Shown here: positions 28,332 to 41,138 of the stretch, in pieces
How positions within the stretch are numbered: position 1 is the stretch's first letter
How the letters are laid out: every line of letters begins with the position of its first letter
Source: Prosapia bicincta
Taxonomy: Eukaryota > Arthropoda > Insecta > Hemiptera > Cercopidae
DNA length: 64,000 nt
Reading direction: 5' to 3'
Assembly: GCA_036971475.1 (NCBI GenBank)
Contig: JBAIZL010000005.1
Coordinates: 239,905,323 to 239,969,322 of the forward strand
Position numbers and translations under genes: made by a program
The notes under the pieces: generated by a model
The model's database searches: none
What the model was told of the DNA's origin: nothing
What the model saw: only the letters and a program-made list of their open reading frames with translations

Positions 28332-29267
28332 TTCAAACTCTGACTCTAGTTTACTAAACAGAGTTGTTGATCAATGATGATAACGTTATCCGAAGCTAGC
28401 ATGTTCGGTTAAGTGAGCTGTCTTAGAGAGTGACAACGTTAGAATAAGTTCAAACTCTGACTCTAGTTTAGTAAACATAGTTGTTGATCAATGATGATAT
28501 CGTTATCCGAAACTAGCATGTTCTGTTTATTGGGCTTACCTAGAGAGTGACAAAGTTACAATAAATACAAACTTTAAATATAGTTTAATAAACATAATTT
28601 TTGTTCAATGATGATAACGTTATCCGAAACTAGCATGTTCTGTTTATTGAGCTTACTTAGAGGGCGACAAAGTTATAATAAGTTGAAACTCTGACCCTAG
28701 TTTACTAAAAATAGTTGTTGATCAATGATGATAACGTTATCCGAAACTAGCATGTTCTGTTAATTGAGGTTACTTAGAGGGCGACAAAGTTACAATAAGT
28801 TCAAACTCTGACTCTAGTTTACTAAACAGAGTTGTTGATCAATGATGATAACGTTATCCGAAGCTAGCATGTTCGGTTAAGTGAGCTGTCTTAGAGAGTG
28901 ACAACGTTAGAATAAGTTCAAACTCTGACTCTAGTTTAGTAAACATAGTTGTTGATCAATGATGATATCGTTATCCGAAACTAGCATGTTCTGTTTATTG
29001 GGCTTACCTAGAGAGTGACAAAGTTACAATAAATACAAACTTTAAATATAGTTTAATAAACATAATTTTTGATCAATGATGATAACGTTATCCGAAACTA
29101 GCATGTTCTGTTTATTGAGCTTACTTAGAGGGCGACAAAGTTATAATAAGTTGAAACTCTGACCCTAGTTTACTAAAAATAGTTGTTGATCAATGATGAT
29201 AACGTTATCCGAAACTAGCATGTTCTGTTAATTGAGGTTACTTAGAGGGCGACAAAGTTACAATAAG
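28332..29267. repeat. SatA 468-bp (4-monomer) tandem duplication
   Basis: Two 468-bp copies (4 x 117) lie at about 28,332-28,799 and 28,800-29,267. AAATACAAACTTTAAATATA is at 28,563 and 29,031. The GAAGCTAGC, TTTAGTAAAC with GATATCG, AT-rich and AAAAATAG monomers follow in the same order. One visible difference is TTTGTTCAATG in the first copy versus TTTGATCAATG in the second. Confidence 0.8.
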
Positions 29268-30639
29268 TTCAAACTCTGACTCTAGTTTACTAAACATAGT
29301 TGTTGATCAATGATGATAACGTTATCCGAAACTAGCATGTTCTGTTTATTGAGCTTACTTAGAGGGGAACAAAAATATAATAAGTTCAAACTTTGACTCT
29401 AGTTTACTAAACAGAGTTGTTGATCAATGATGATAACGTTATCCGAATCTAGCATGTTCGGTTAAGTGAGCTGTCTTAGAGAGTGACAAAGTTGGAATAA
29501 GTTCAAACTCTGACTCTAGTTTACTAAACATAGTTTTTGATCAATGATGATAACGTTATCCGAAACTAGCATGTTCTGTTTATTGAACTTACTTAGAGGG
29601 CGACAAAGTTACAATAAGTTCAAACTCTGACTCTAACTTGCTAAACATAGTTGTTGATCAATGATGATAACGTTATCCGAAACTAGCATGTTCTGTGTAT
29701 TGAGCTTACTTAGAGAGTGACAAAGTTAAATTAGGTTCAAACTCTGACTCTAGCTTACTAAACCTAGTTGTTGATCAATGATGATAACGTTATCGGAAAC
29801 TAGCATGTTCTGTTTATTGAGCTTACTTAGAGAGCGACAAAGTTATAATAAGTTCAAACTCTGACTCTAGTTTACTAAACACTGTTTTTTATCAATGATG
29901 TTAACGTTATCCGAAACTAGTATGTTCTGTTTATTGACCTTACTTAGAGGGCGACAAAGTTACAATAAGTTCAAACTCTGACTCTAGTTTACTAAACACT
30001 GTTTTTGATCAATGATGTTAACGTTATCCGAAACTAGCATGATCTGTTTATTGAGCTTACTTAGAGGGCGACAAAGTAACAATAAGTTCAAACTCTGACT
30101 CTAGTTTACTAAACACTGTTTTTGATCAATGATGTTAACGTTATCCGAAACTAGCATGATCTGTTTATTGAGCTTACTTAGAGGGCGACAAAGTTACAAT
30201 AAGATCAAACTCTGACTCTAGTTTACTAAACAGAGTTGTTGATCAATGATGATAACGTTATCCGAAGCTAGCATGTTCGGTTAAGTGAGCTGTCTTAGAG
30301 AGTGACAACGTTAGAATAAGTTCAAACTCTGACTCTAGTTTAGTAAACATAGTTGTTGATCAATGATGATATCGTTATCCGAAACTAGCATGTTCTGTTT
30401 ATTGGGCTTACCTAGAGAGTGACAAAGTTACAATAAATACAAACTTTAAATATAGTTTAATAAACATAATTTTTGATCAATGATGATAACGTCATCCGAA
30501 ACTAGCATGTTCTGTTTATTGAGCTTACTTAGAGGGCGACAAAAGTTAATAAGTTGAAACTCTGACCCTAGTTTACTAAAAATAGTTGTTGATCAATGAT
30601 GATAACGTTATCCGAAACTAGCATGTTCTGTTTATTGAG

Positions 30640-33600
30640 CTTACTTAGAGTGGAACAAAAATATAATAAGTTCAAACTCTGACAATAGTTTACTAAACGG
30701 AATTGTTGATCCATGATGATAACGTTATCCGAAACTAGCATGTTCTATTTATTGAGCCTACTTAGAGGGCGACAAAGTTATAATAAGTTCAAACTCTGAC
30801 CCTAGTTTACTAAACATAGTTGTTGATCAATGATGATAACGTTATCCGAAACTAGCATGTTCTATTTAATGAGCTTACTTAGAGGGCGACAAAGTTGCAA
30901 TAAGTTCAAACTCTGACAATAGTTTACTAAACGGAATTGTTGATCCATGATGATAACGTTATCCGAAACTAGCATGTTCTATTTATTGAGCTTACTTAGA
31001 GGGCGACAAAGTTATATTAAGTTCAAACTCTGACCCTAGTATACTAAACATAGTTGTTGATCAATGATGATTACGTTATCCGAAACTAGCATGTTCTATT
31101 TAATGAGCTTACTAAGAGGAGGACAAAGTTAGAATAAGTTCAAACTCTGACTCTAGCTTACTAAACATAGTTGTTGAACAATGATGCTAAAGGTATCCGC
31201 ATCTAGCATGTTCTGTTTATATAACTTACTTAGAGGGCGATAAAGTTACAATAAGTTCAAACTCAAACTCTAGCTTAGTAAACATAGTTGTTGATCAATG
31301 ATGATAACGTTATCCGAAACAAGCATGTTCTGTTTATTGAGCTTACTTAGAGTGCGCCAAGGTTACAATAAGTTCAAACTCTGACTCTAGATTACTAAAC
31401 ATATTTGTTGATCAATGATGATAACGTTATCCGAAACTAGCATGTTCTGTTTATTGAGGTTACTTAGAGGGCGACAAAGTTACAATAAGTTCAAACTCTG
31501 ACTCTAGATTACTAAACATAGTTGTTATCAATGATGATAACGTTATCCGAAACTAGCATGTTCTGTATATTGACTTACTTAGAAGGCGACAAAGTTACAT
31601 AAGTTCAAACTCTGACTCTAGCTTACTAAACATAGTTGTTATGAATTATGATAACGTCATCCGAAACTAGCATAATCTGTTTATTGAGCTTACCTAGAGA
31701 GGGACAAAGTTACAATAAATTCAAAATTTAACTCTAGTTTACTAAACATAGTTTTTGATCAATGATGATAACTTTATCCGAAACTAGCATGTTCTGTTTA
31801 TTGAGCTTACTTAGAGGGCGACAAGGTTTTAGTAAGATCAAACTCTGACCCTAGTTTGCTAAACATAGTTGTTGATCAATGATGATAACGTTATCCGAAA
31901 ATAGCATGTTCTATTTATTGAGCTTACATAGAGGGGGCAAAGTTATAATAAGTTGAAACTCTGACAACAGTTTACTAAACGGAATTGTTGATCAAAGATG
32001 ATAACGTTATCCGAAACTAGCATGTTCTGTTTGTTGAGCTTACTTAGAGGGCGACAAAGTTACAATAAGTTCAAACTCTGACTCTAGTTTACTAAACATA
32101 GTTGTTGATCAATGATGATAACGTTATCCGAAAGTAGTATGTTCTATTTATTGAGCTTACTTAGAGGGGGACAAAGTTAGAATAAGTTCAAACTCTGACT
32201 CTAGTTTACTAAACACAGTTGTTGATCAATGATGATAACGTTATCCGAAACTAGCATGTTCTGTTTATTGAGCTTACCTAGAGAGTGACAAAGTTACAAT
32301 AAATTCAAACATTAACTCTAGTTTAATAAACATAATTTTTGGTAAATGATGATAACCTTATCCGAAACTAGCATGTTCTGTTTATTGAGGTTATTTAGAG
32401 GGCGACAAAGTTACATTAAGTTCAAACTCTGACTCTAGTTTACTAAACATAGTTGTTGATCAATGATGATAACGTTATCCGAAACTAGCATGTTCTGTTT
32501 ATTGAGCTTACTTAGAGGGGAACAAAAATATAATAAGTTCAAACTCTGACTCTAGTTTACTAAACATAGTTTTTGATTAATGATGATAACGTTATCCGAA
32601 ACTAGCATGTTCTGTTTATTGAGCTTACTTAGAGTTCGACAAAGTTACAATAAGTTCAAACTCTGACTCTAACTTACTAAACATAGTTGTTCATCAATGA
32701 TGATAACGTTATCCGAAACTAGCATGTTCTGTTTATTAAGTTTACTTAGTGAGTGACAAAGTTAAATTAGGTTCAAACTCTGACTCTAGCTTACTAAACC
32801 TAGTTGTTGATCAATGATGATAACGTTATCCGAAACTAGCATGTTCTGTTTATTGAGCTTACTTAGAGGGCGACAAAGTTACAGTAAGTTCAAACTCTGA
32901 CTCTAGTTTACTAAACATAGTTGTTGATCAATGATGATAACGTTATCCGAATGTAGTATGTTCTGTTTATTGGGCTTACTTAGAGGGGGACAAAGTTAGA
33001 ATAAGTTCAAACTCTGACTCTAGTTTAGTAAACACAGTTGTTGATCAATGATGATAACGTTATCCGAAACTAGCATGTTCTGTTTATTGAGCTTACCTAG
33101 AGAGTGACAAAGTTACAGTAAATTCAAACTTTAACTCTAGTTTACTAAACATAGTTTTTGATCAATGATGATAACGTTATCCGAAAGTACTATGTTCTGT
33201 TTATTGAGCTTACTTAGAGAGGGACAAAGTTAGAATAAGTTCAAACTCTGACTCTAGTTTACTAAACACAGTTGTTGATCAATGATGATAACTTTATCCG
33301 AAACTAGCATGTTCTGTTTATTGAGCTTACCTAGAGAGTGACAAAGTTACAATAAATTCAAACATTAACTCTAGTTTAATAAACATAATTTTGGGAAATT
33401 GATGATAACCTTATCCGAAACTAGGATGTTCTGTTTATTGAGGTTACTTAGAGGGCGACAAAGCTACATTAAGTTCAAACTCTGACTCTAGTTTACTAAA
33501 CATAGTTGTTGATCAATGATGATAACGTTATCCGAAACTAGCATGTTCTGTTTATTTGGCTTACTTAGAGGAGAACAAAAATATAATAAGTTCAAACTCT

Positions 33601-36600
33601 GACAATAGTTTACTAAACGGAATTGTTGATCCATGATGATAACGTTATCCGAAACTAGCATGTTCTATTTATTGAGCTTACTTAGAGGGCGACAAAGTTA
33701 TAATAAGTTCAAACCCTGACCCTAGTTTACTAAACATAGTTGTTGATCAATGATGATAACGTTATCCGAAACTTGCATGTTCTATTTAATGAGCTTACTT
33801 AGAGGGCGACAAAGTTGCAATAAGTTCAAACTCTGACTCTAGTTTACTAAACATAGTTGTTGATCATTGATGATAACGTTATCCGAAACTAGCATGTTTT
33901 GTTTATTGATCATACTAAGAGGGGGACAAAGTTACAATAAGTTCAAACTCTGACTCTAGATTATTAAACATAGTTGTTATCAATGATGATAACGTTATCC
34001 GAAACTAGCATGTTCTGTTTATTGACTTACTTAGAGGGCGACAAAGTTACATAAGTTCAAACTCTGACTCTAGCTTACTAAACACTGTTTTTTATCAATG
34101 ATGTTAACGTTATCCGAAACTAGCATGTTCCTTTTATTGAGCTTACTTAGAGAGTGACAAAGTTAAATTAGGTTCAAACTTTGACTCTAGCTTACTAAAC
34201 CTAGTTGTTGCTCAATGATGATAACGTTATCCGAAACTAGAATGTTCTGTTTATTGAGCTTACTTAGAGAGCGACAAAGTTACAATAAGTTCAAACTCTG
34301 ACTCTAGTTTAATAAACATAGTTGTTGATCAATGATGATAACGTTATCCGAAAGTAGTATGTTCTGTTTATTGGACTTACCTAGAGAGTGACAAAGTTAC
34401 AATAAATACAAACTATAAATATAGTTTAATAAACATAATTTTTGATCAATGATGATAACGTTATCCGAAACTAGCATGTTCTGTTTATTGAGCTTATTTA
34501 GAGGGCGACAAAGTTATAATAAGTTGAAACTCTGACCCTAGTTTACTAATCATAGTTTTTGATCAATGATGTTAACGTTATCCGAAACTAGCATGTTCTG
34601 TTTATTGAGCTTACTAAGAGGGCGACAAAGTTACAATGAGTTCAAACTCTGACTCTAACTTACTAAACATAGTTGTTGATCAATGGTGATAACGTTATCC
34701 GAAACTAGCATGTTCTGTTTATTGAGCTTACTTAGAGGGCGACAAAGTTACAATGAGTTCAAACTCTGACTCTAACTTACTAAACATAGTTGTTGATCAA
34801 TGGTGATAACGTTATCCGAAACTAGCATGTTCTGTTTATTGAGCTTACTTAGAGAGTGACAAAGTTAAATTAGGTTCAAACACTGACTCTAGCTTACTAA
34901 ACCTAGTTGTTGCTCAATGATGATAACGTTATCCGACAGTAGCATATTCTGTTTATTGAGGTTACTTAGAGGGCGACAAAGTTACAATAAGTTCAAACTC
35001 TGACTCTAGTTTACTAAACATAGTTGTTGATCAATGATGATAACGTTATCCGAAACTAGCATGTTCTGTTAATTGAGCTGTCCTAGAGAGTGACAAAGTT
35101 ACAATAAGTTCAAACTCTGACTCTAGCTTACTAAACATAGTTGTTGATCTATGATGATAACGTTATCCGAAACTAGCACGTTCTATTTATTGAGCTTACG
35201 TAGAGGGCGACAATGTTATAATAAGTTCAAACTCTGACTCTAGCTTACTAAATGTTTTTGTTGATCAATGATGATAACGTTATCCGAAACTAGCATGTTC
35301 TGTTTATGGAGGTTACTTAGAGGGCGACAAAGTTACAATAAGTTCAATCTCTGACTCTAGATTACTAAAATTAGTTGTTATCAATGATGATAACGTTATC
35401 CGAAACTAGCATGTTCTGTATATTGACTTACTTAGAGGGCGACAAAGTTACATAAGTTCAAACTCTGACTCTAGCTTACTAAACATAGTTGTTATGAATT
35501 ATGCTAACGTCATCCGAAACTAGCATAATCTGTTTATTGAGCTTACCTAGAGAGGGACAAAGTTACAATAAATTCAAAATTTTACTCTAGTTTACTAAAC
35601 ATAGTTTTTGATCAATGATGATAACTTTATTCGAAACTAGCATGTTCTGTTAATTGAGTTTACATAGAGGGCGACAAAGTTATAATACGTTCAAACTCTG
35701 ACCCTAGTTTACTAAACATAGTTGTTGATCAATGATGATAACGTTATCCGAAACTAGCATGTTCTGTTTATTGAGCTTACTTAGAGGGCGACAAAGTTAC
35801 AATAAGTTCAAACTCTGACTCTAGTTTACTAAACACTGTTTTTGATCAATGATGTTGACGTTATCCGAAACTAGCATGTTCTGTTTATTGAGCTTACTTA
35901 GAGGGCGACAAAGTTATAATAAGTTCAAACTCTGACTCTAGGTTACTAAACACTGTGTTTTATCAATGATGTTAACGTTATCCGAAACTAGTATGTTCTG
36001 TTTATTAACCTTACTTACAGGGCGACAAAGTTACAATAAGTTCAAACTCTGACTCTAGTTTACTAAACACTGTTTTTGATCAATGATGTTAACGTTATCC
36101 GAAACTAGCATGTTTTGTTTATTGAGCTTACTTAGAGGGCGACAAAGTTATAATAAGTTGAAACTCTGACCCTAGTTTACTAATCATAGTTTTTGATCAA
36201 TGATGATAACGTTATCCGAAACTAGCATGTTCTGTTAATTGAGGTTACTTGGAGGGCGACAAAGTTACAATAAGTTCAAACTCTGACTCTAACTTACTAA
36301 ACAGAGTTGTTGATCAATGATGATAACATTATCCGAAACTAGCATGTTCGGTTACGTGAGCTGTCTTAGAGAGTGACAAAGTTAGAAAAGTTCAAACTCT
36401 GACTATAGTTTACTAAACATAGTTTTTGATCAATGATGATAACGTTATCCGAAACTAGCATGTTCTGTTTATTGAGCTTACTTAGAGAGTGACAAAGTTA
36501 AATTAGGTTTAAACTTTGACTCTAGCTTACTAAACCTAGTTGTTGCTCAATGATGATAACGTTATCCGAAACTAGCATGTTCTGTTTATTGAGCTTACTT

Positions 36601-39600
36601 AGAGGGCGACAAAGTTACAATAAGTTCAAACTCTGACTCTAGTTTACTAAACATAGTTGTTGATCAATGATGATAACGTTATCCGACAGTAGCATGTTCT
36701 GTTTATTGAGGTTACTTAGAGGGCGACAAAGTTACAATAAGTTCAAACTCTGACTCTAGATTACTAAACATAGTTGTTATCAATGATGATATCGTCATCC
36801 GAAACTAGCATGGTCTGTTTATTGAGCTTACTTAGAGGGCGACAAAGTTTTAGTAAGTTCAAACTCTGACCCTAGTTTGCTAAACATAGTTGTTGATCAA
36901 TGATGATAACTTTATCCGAAAATAGCATGTTCTATTTATTGAGCTTACTTAGAGGGCGACAAAGTTATAATAAGTTGAAACTCTGACAATAGTTTACTAA
37001 ACGGAATTGTTGATCAAAGATGATAACGTTATCCGAAACTAGCATGTTCTGTTTATTGAGCTTACTTAGAGGGCGACAAAGTTATAATAAATTGAAACTC
37101 TGACAATAGTTTACTAAACGGAATTGTTGATCAATGATGATAACGTTATCCGTAACTAGCATGTTCTGTTTGTTGAGCTTACTTAGAGGGCGACAAAGTT
37201 ATAATAAGTTCAAACACTGACCCTAGTTTACTAAATATAGTTGTTGATCAATGATGATAACGTTATCCAAAACTAGGATGTTCTGTTTATTGAGCTTACT
37301 TAGAGGGCGAAAAGTTATAGTAAATTCAAACTCTGACCCTAGTATACTAAACGGAATTGTTGATCAATGATGATAACGTTATCCGAAACTAGCACGTTCT
37401 CTTTATTGAGCTTACTTAGAGGGCGACAAAATTATAATAAGTTCAAACTCTGACCCTAGTTTACTAAATATAGTTGTTCATCAATGATGATAACGTTATC
37501 CAAAACTAGGATGTTCTGTTTATTGAGCTTAGTTAGAGGGCGACAAAGTTATAATAATTTGAAACTCTGACCCTAGTTTACTAAACATAGTTGTTGATCA
37601 ATGATGATAACGTTATCCGAAACTAGCATGTTCTGTTAATTGAGCTGTCCTAGAGAGTGACAAAGTTACAATAAGTTCAAACTCTGACTCTAGCTTACTA
37701 AACATAGTTGTTGATCTATGATGATAACGTTATCCGAAACTAGCACGTTCTATTTATTGAGCTTACGTAGAGGGCGACAATGTTATAATAAGTTCAAACT
37801 CTGACTCTAGCTTACTAAATGTTTTTGTTGATCAATGATGATAACGTTATTCGAAACTAGCATGTTCTGTTTATTGAGCTTACTTAGAAGGCGACAAAGT
37901 TTCAATAGGTTCAAACTCTGACTCTAGCTTACTAAAAATAGTTGTTGTTCAATGATGATAACGTTATCCGAAACTAGCATGTTCTGTTTATTGAGCTTAC
38001 TTAGAGTGTGACAACGTTACAATAAGTTCAAACTCTGACTCTAGCTGACTAAACATAGTTGTTGATCAATGATGATAACGTTATCCGACAGTAGCATGTT
38101 CTGTTTATTGAGGTTACTTAGAGGGCGACAAAGTTACAATAAGTTCAAACTCTGACTCTAGATTACTAAACATAATTGTTGATCAATGATGATAACGTTA
38201 TCCGAAACTAGCATGTTCTGTTTATTGAGCTTACTTAGAGGGGGACAAAGTTATAATAAGTTCAAACTCTGAATCTAATTTACTAAACATAGTTGTTGAT
38301 CAATGATGACAACGTTATCCGAAAGTAGCATGTTCTGTTTATTGAGGTTACTTAGAGGGCAACAAAGTTACAATAAGTTCAAACTCTGACTCTAGATTAC
38401 TTAACATAGTTGTTATCAATGATGATAACCTTATCTGAAACTAGCATGTTCTGTTTATTGAGCTTACCTAGAGAGGGACAAGGTTACAATAAATTCAAAC
38501 TTTAACTCTAGTTTACTAAACATAGTTTTTGATCAATGATGATGACGTTATCCGAAACTAGCATGTTCTATATATTGACCTTACTTAGAAGGGGACAATG
38601 TTATAATAAGTTCAAACTCTGACAATAGTTTACTAAACGGAATTGTTGATCAATGATGATAACGTTATCCGAAACTAGCATGTTCTGTTTATTGGAGTTA
38701 TTTAGAGGGCTACAAAGTTACAATAAGTTCAAACTCTGACCCTAGTTTACTAAACATAGTTGTTGATCGATGATGATAACGTTATCCGAAACTAGCATGT
38801 TCTATTTAATGAGCTTACTTAGAGGGCGACAAAGTTTTAGTAAGTTCAAACTCTGACTCTAGTTTACTATACATAGTTGTTGATCAATGATGATAACGTT
38901 ATCCGCATCTAGCATGTTCTGTTTATTGAACTTACTTAGAGGGCGACAAAGTTACAATAAGTTCAAACTCAGCCTCTAGCTTACTAAACATAGTTATTGA
39001 TCAATGATGATAACGTTATCCGAAACTAGCATGTTCTGTTTATTGAGCTTACTTAGAGGGCGACAAAGTTACAATAAGTTCAAACTCTGACTCTAGATTA
39101 CTAAACATATTTGTTGATCAATGATAATAACGTTATCCGAAACTAGCATGTTCTGTTTATTGAGCTTACGTAGAGGGCGACAATGATATAATAAGTTGAA
39201 ACTCTGACCCTAGTTTACTAAACATAGTTGTTGATCAATGATGATAACGTTATCCGAAACTAGCATGTTCTGTTAATTGAGCTGTCCTAGAGAGTGACAA
39301 AGTTACAATAAGTTCAAACTCTGAGTCTAGCTTACTAAATGTTTTTGTTGATCAATGATGATAACGTTATCCGAAACTAGCATGTTCTGTTTTTTGAGCT
39401 TACTTAGAGGGCGACAAAGTTACAATAGGTTCAAACTCTGCCTCTACCTTACTAAACATAGTTGTTGTTCAATGATGATAACGTTATCCGAAACTAGCAT
39501 GTTCTGTTTATTGAGCTTACTTAGAGTGTGACAACGTTACAATAAATTCAAACTCTGACTCTAGCTTACTAAACATAGTTGTTGATCAATGATGATAACG

Positions 39601-41108
39601 TTATCCGAAACTAACATGTTCTGTTTATTGAGCTTACTTAGAGGGCAACAAAGTTATAATACGTCCAAACTCTGACCCTAGTTATACTAAACATAGTTGT
39701 TGATCAATGATGATGACGTTATCCGAAACTAGCATGTTCTATATATTGAGCTTACTTAGAAGGGGACAACGTTATAATAAGTTCAAATTCTGACAATAGT
39801 TTACTAAACGGAATTGTTGATCAATGATGATAATGTTATCCGAAACTAGCATGATCTGTTTATTGAGGATACTTAGAGGGCGACAAAGTTACAATAAGTT
39901 TAAACTCTGACTCTAGATTACTAAACATAGTTGTTGATCAATGATGATAACGTTATCCGAAACTAACATGTTCTGTTTATTGAGCTTACTTAGAAGGCGA
40001 CAAAGTTATAATAAGTTCAAACTCTGACCCTAGTTTACTAAACATAGTTGTTGATCTATGATGATGACTTTATCCGAAACTAGCATGTTCTATTTATTGA
40101 GCTTACTTAGAGGGCGATCTTGTTATAATAAGTTCAAACTCTGACAATAGTTTACTAAACGGAATTGTTGATCAATGATGATAACGTTATCCGAAACTAG
40201 CATGTTCTGTTTATTGAGCTTAATTAGAGGACGATAAAGTTATAATAAGTTGAAACTCTGACCCTAGTTTACTAAACATAGTTGTTGATCAATGATGATA
40301 ACGTTATCCGAAACTAGCATGTTCTGTTTATTGAGCTTACTTAGAGGGCGACAAAGTTATAATAAGTTGAAACTCTGACCCTAGTTTACTAAACATAGTT
40401 GTTGATCAATGATGATAACGTTATCCGAAACTAGCATGTTCTGTTAATTGAGCTGTCCTAGAGAGTGACAAAGTTACAATAAGTTCAAAGCTTGACTCTA
40501 GCTTACTAAATGTAGTTTTTGATCAATGATGATAACGTTATCCGAAACTAGCATGTTATGTTTATTGAGGTTACTTAGAGAGCGACAAAGTTACAATAAG
40601 TTCAAACTCTGACTCTAGCTTACTAAACATAGTTGTTGATCAATGATGATAACGTTATCCGAAACTAGCATGTTCTGTTTATTGAGCTTACTTAGAGGGT
40701 GACAAAGTTACAATAAGTTCAAACTCTGACTCTAGCTTACTAAACATAGTTGTTGATCAATGATAATAACGTTATCCGAAACTAGCATGTTCTGTTTATT
40801 GAGGTTACTTAGAGGGCGACAAAGTTACAATAAGTTCAAACTCTGACTCTAGCTTACTAAACATAGTTGTTGATCAATGATGATAACGTTATCCGATACT
40901 AGCATGTTCTGTTTATTGACCATACTTAGAGAGTGACAACGTTACAATAAGTTCAAACTTTGACTCGAGCTTACTAAACAATGTTGTTGATCAATGATGA
41001 TAACGGTATCTGAAACTAGCCTGTTCTGTTTATTGTGCTTACTTAGAGGGCGACAAAGTTACAATAAGTCAAACTCTGACTCTAGCTTACTAAACATAGT
41101 TGTTATCA
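30640..41108. repeat. SatA diverged flank
   Basis: The 117-bp repeat continues, but monomers become less alike. Private variants appear (GACAATAGTTTACTAAACGG, AAATGTTTTTGTTG, GGGCGATCTTG) and small indels accumulate (GTTGTTATCAATG lacking 2 bp, ACATAAGTTC lacking bases). Long near-identical blocks become rare. This differs from the homogenised array to the left and is the pattern expected at a satellite edge that exchanges less often. Confidence 0.8.
34630..34863. repeat. SatA single-monomer duplication
   Basis: Two adjacent monomers share the private variants ACAATGAGTTC (34,634 and 34,751, shift 117) and CAATGGTGATAACG. They sit inside the diverged flank where neighbours differ, so a local one-monomer duplication is the simplest reading. 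Confidence 0.7.
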
Positions 41109-41138
41109 ATGATTATAATTTTTAACATGATTATAATT
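41109..41138. other. SatA/SatB junction
   Basis: The last SatA monomer is cut inside its GTTGTTATCAATGAT block. The 12-mer ATGATTATAATT is found at 41,109-41,120 on the SatA side and again at 41,127-41,138 as the start of SatB. SatA normally reads ATGATGATAACG here and SatB reads ATGATTATAATTAAGG. The two satellites are therefore joined at a stretch they nearly share, with no unique DNA or mobile element between them. Confidence 0.8.

Larger units (their letters stand above)
1..41108. repeat. SatA: 117-bp satellite array
   Basis: Head-to-tail tandem array. The anchor CTGACTCTAG (or CTGACCCTAG) falls at 1, 118, 235, 352 and 469, so the period is 117 bp; about 350 monomers fit in the array. 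The first monomer has 43 G/C in 117 bases (about 37%). Almost every monomer carries TTGATCAATGATG, then the 12-bp palindrome GATAACGTTATC, then a CTAGCATGTTC block and an AGAG-GACAAAGTTA block. Variant monomers (for example AAACACTG, AAACAGAG, AATCATAG, or the AT-rich TTTAAATATAG type) recur at multiples of 117 bp, which shows multi-monomer organisation. All monomers lie in the same orientation. No open frame of useful length exists in it. The array starts in mid-array at base 1, so its true length is unknown. I do not recognise the family. Confidence 0.98.
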
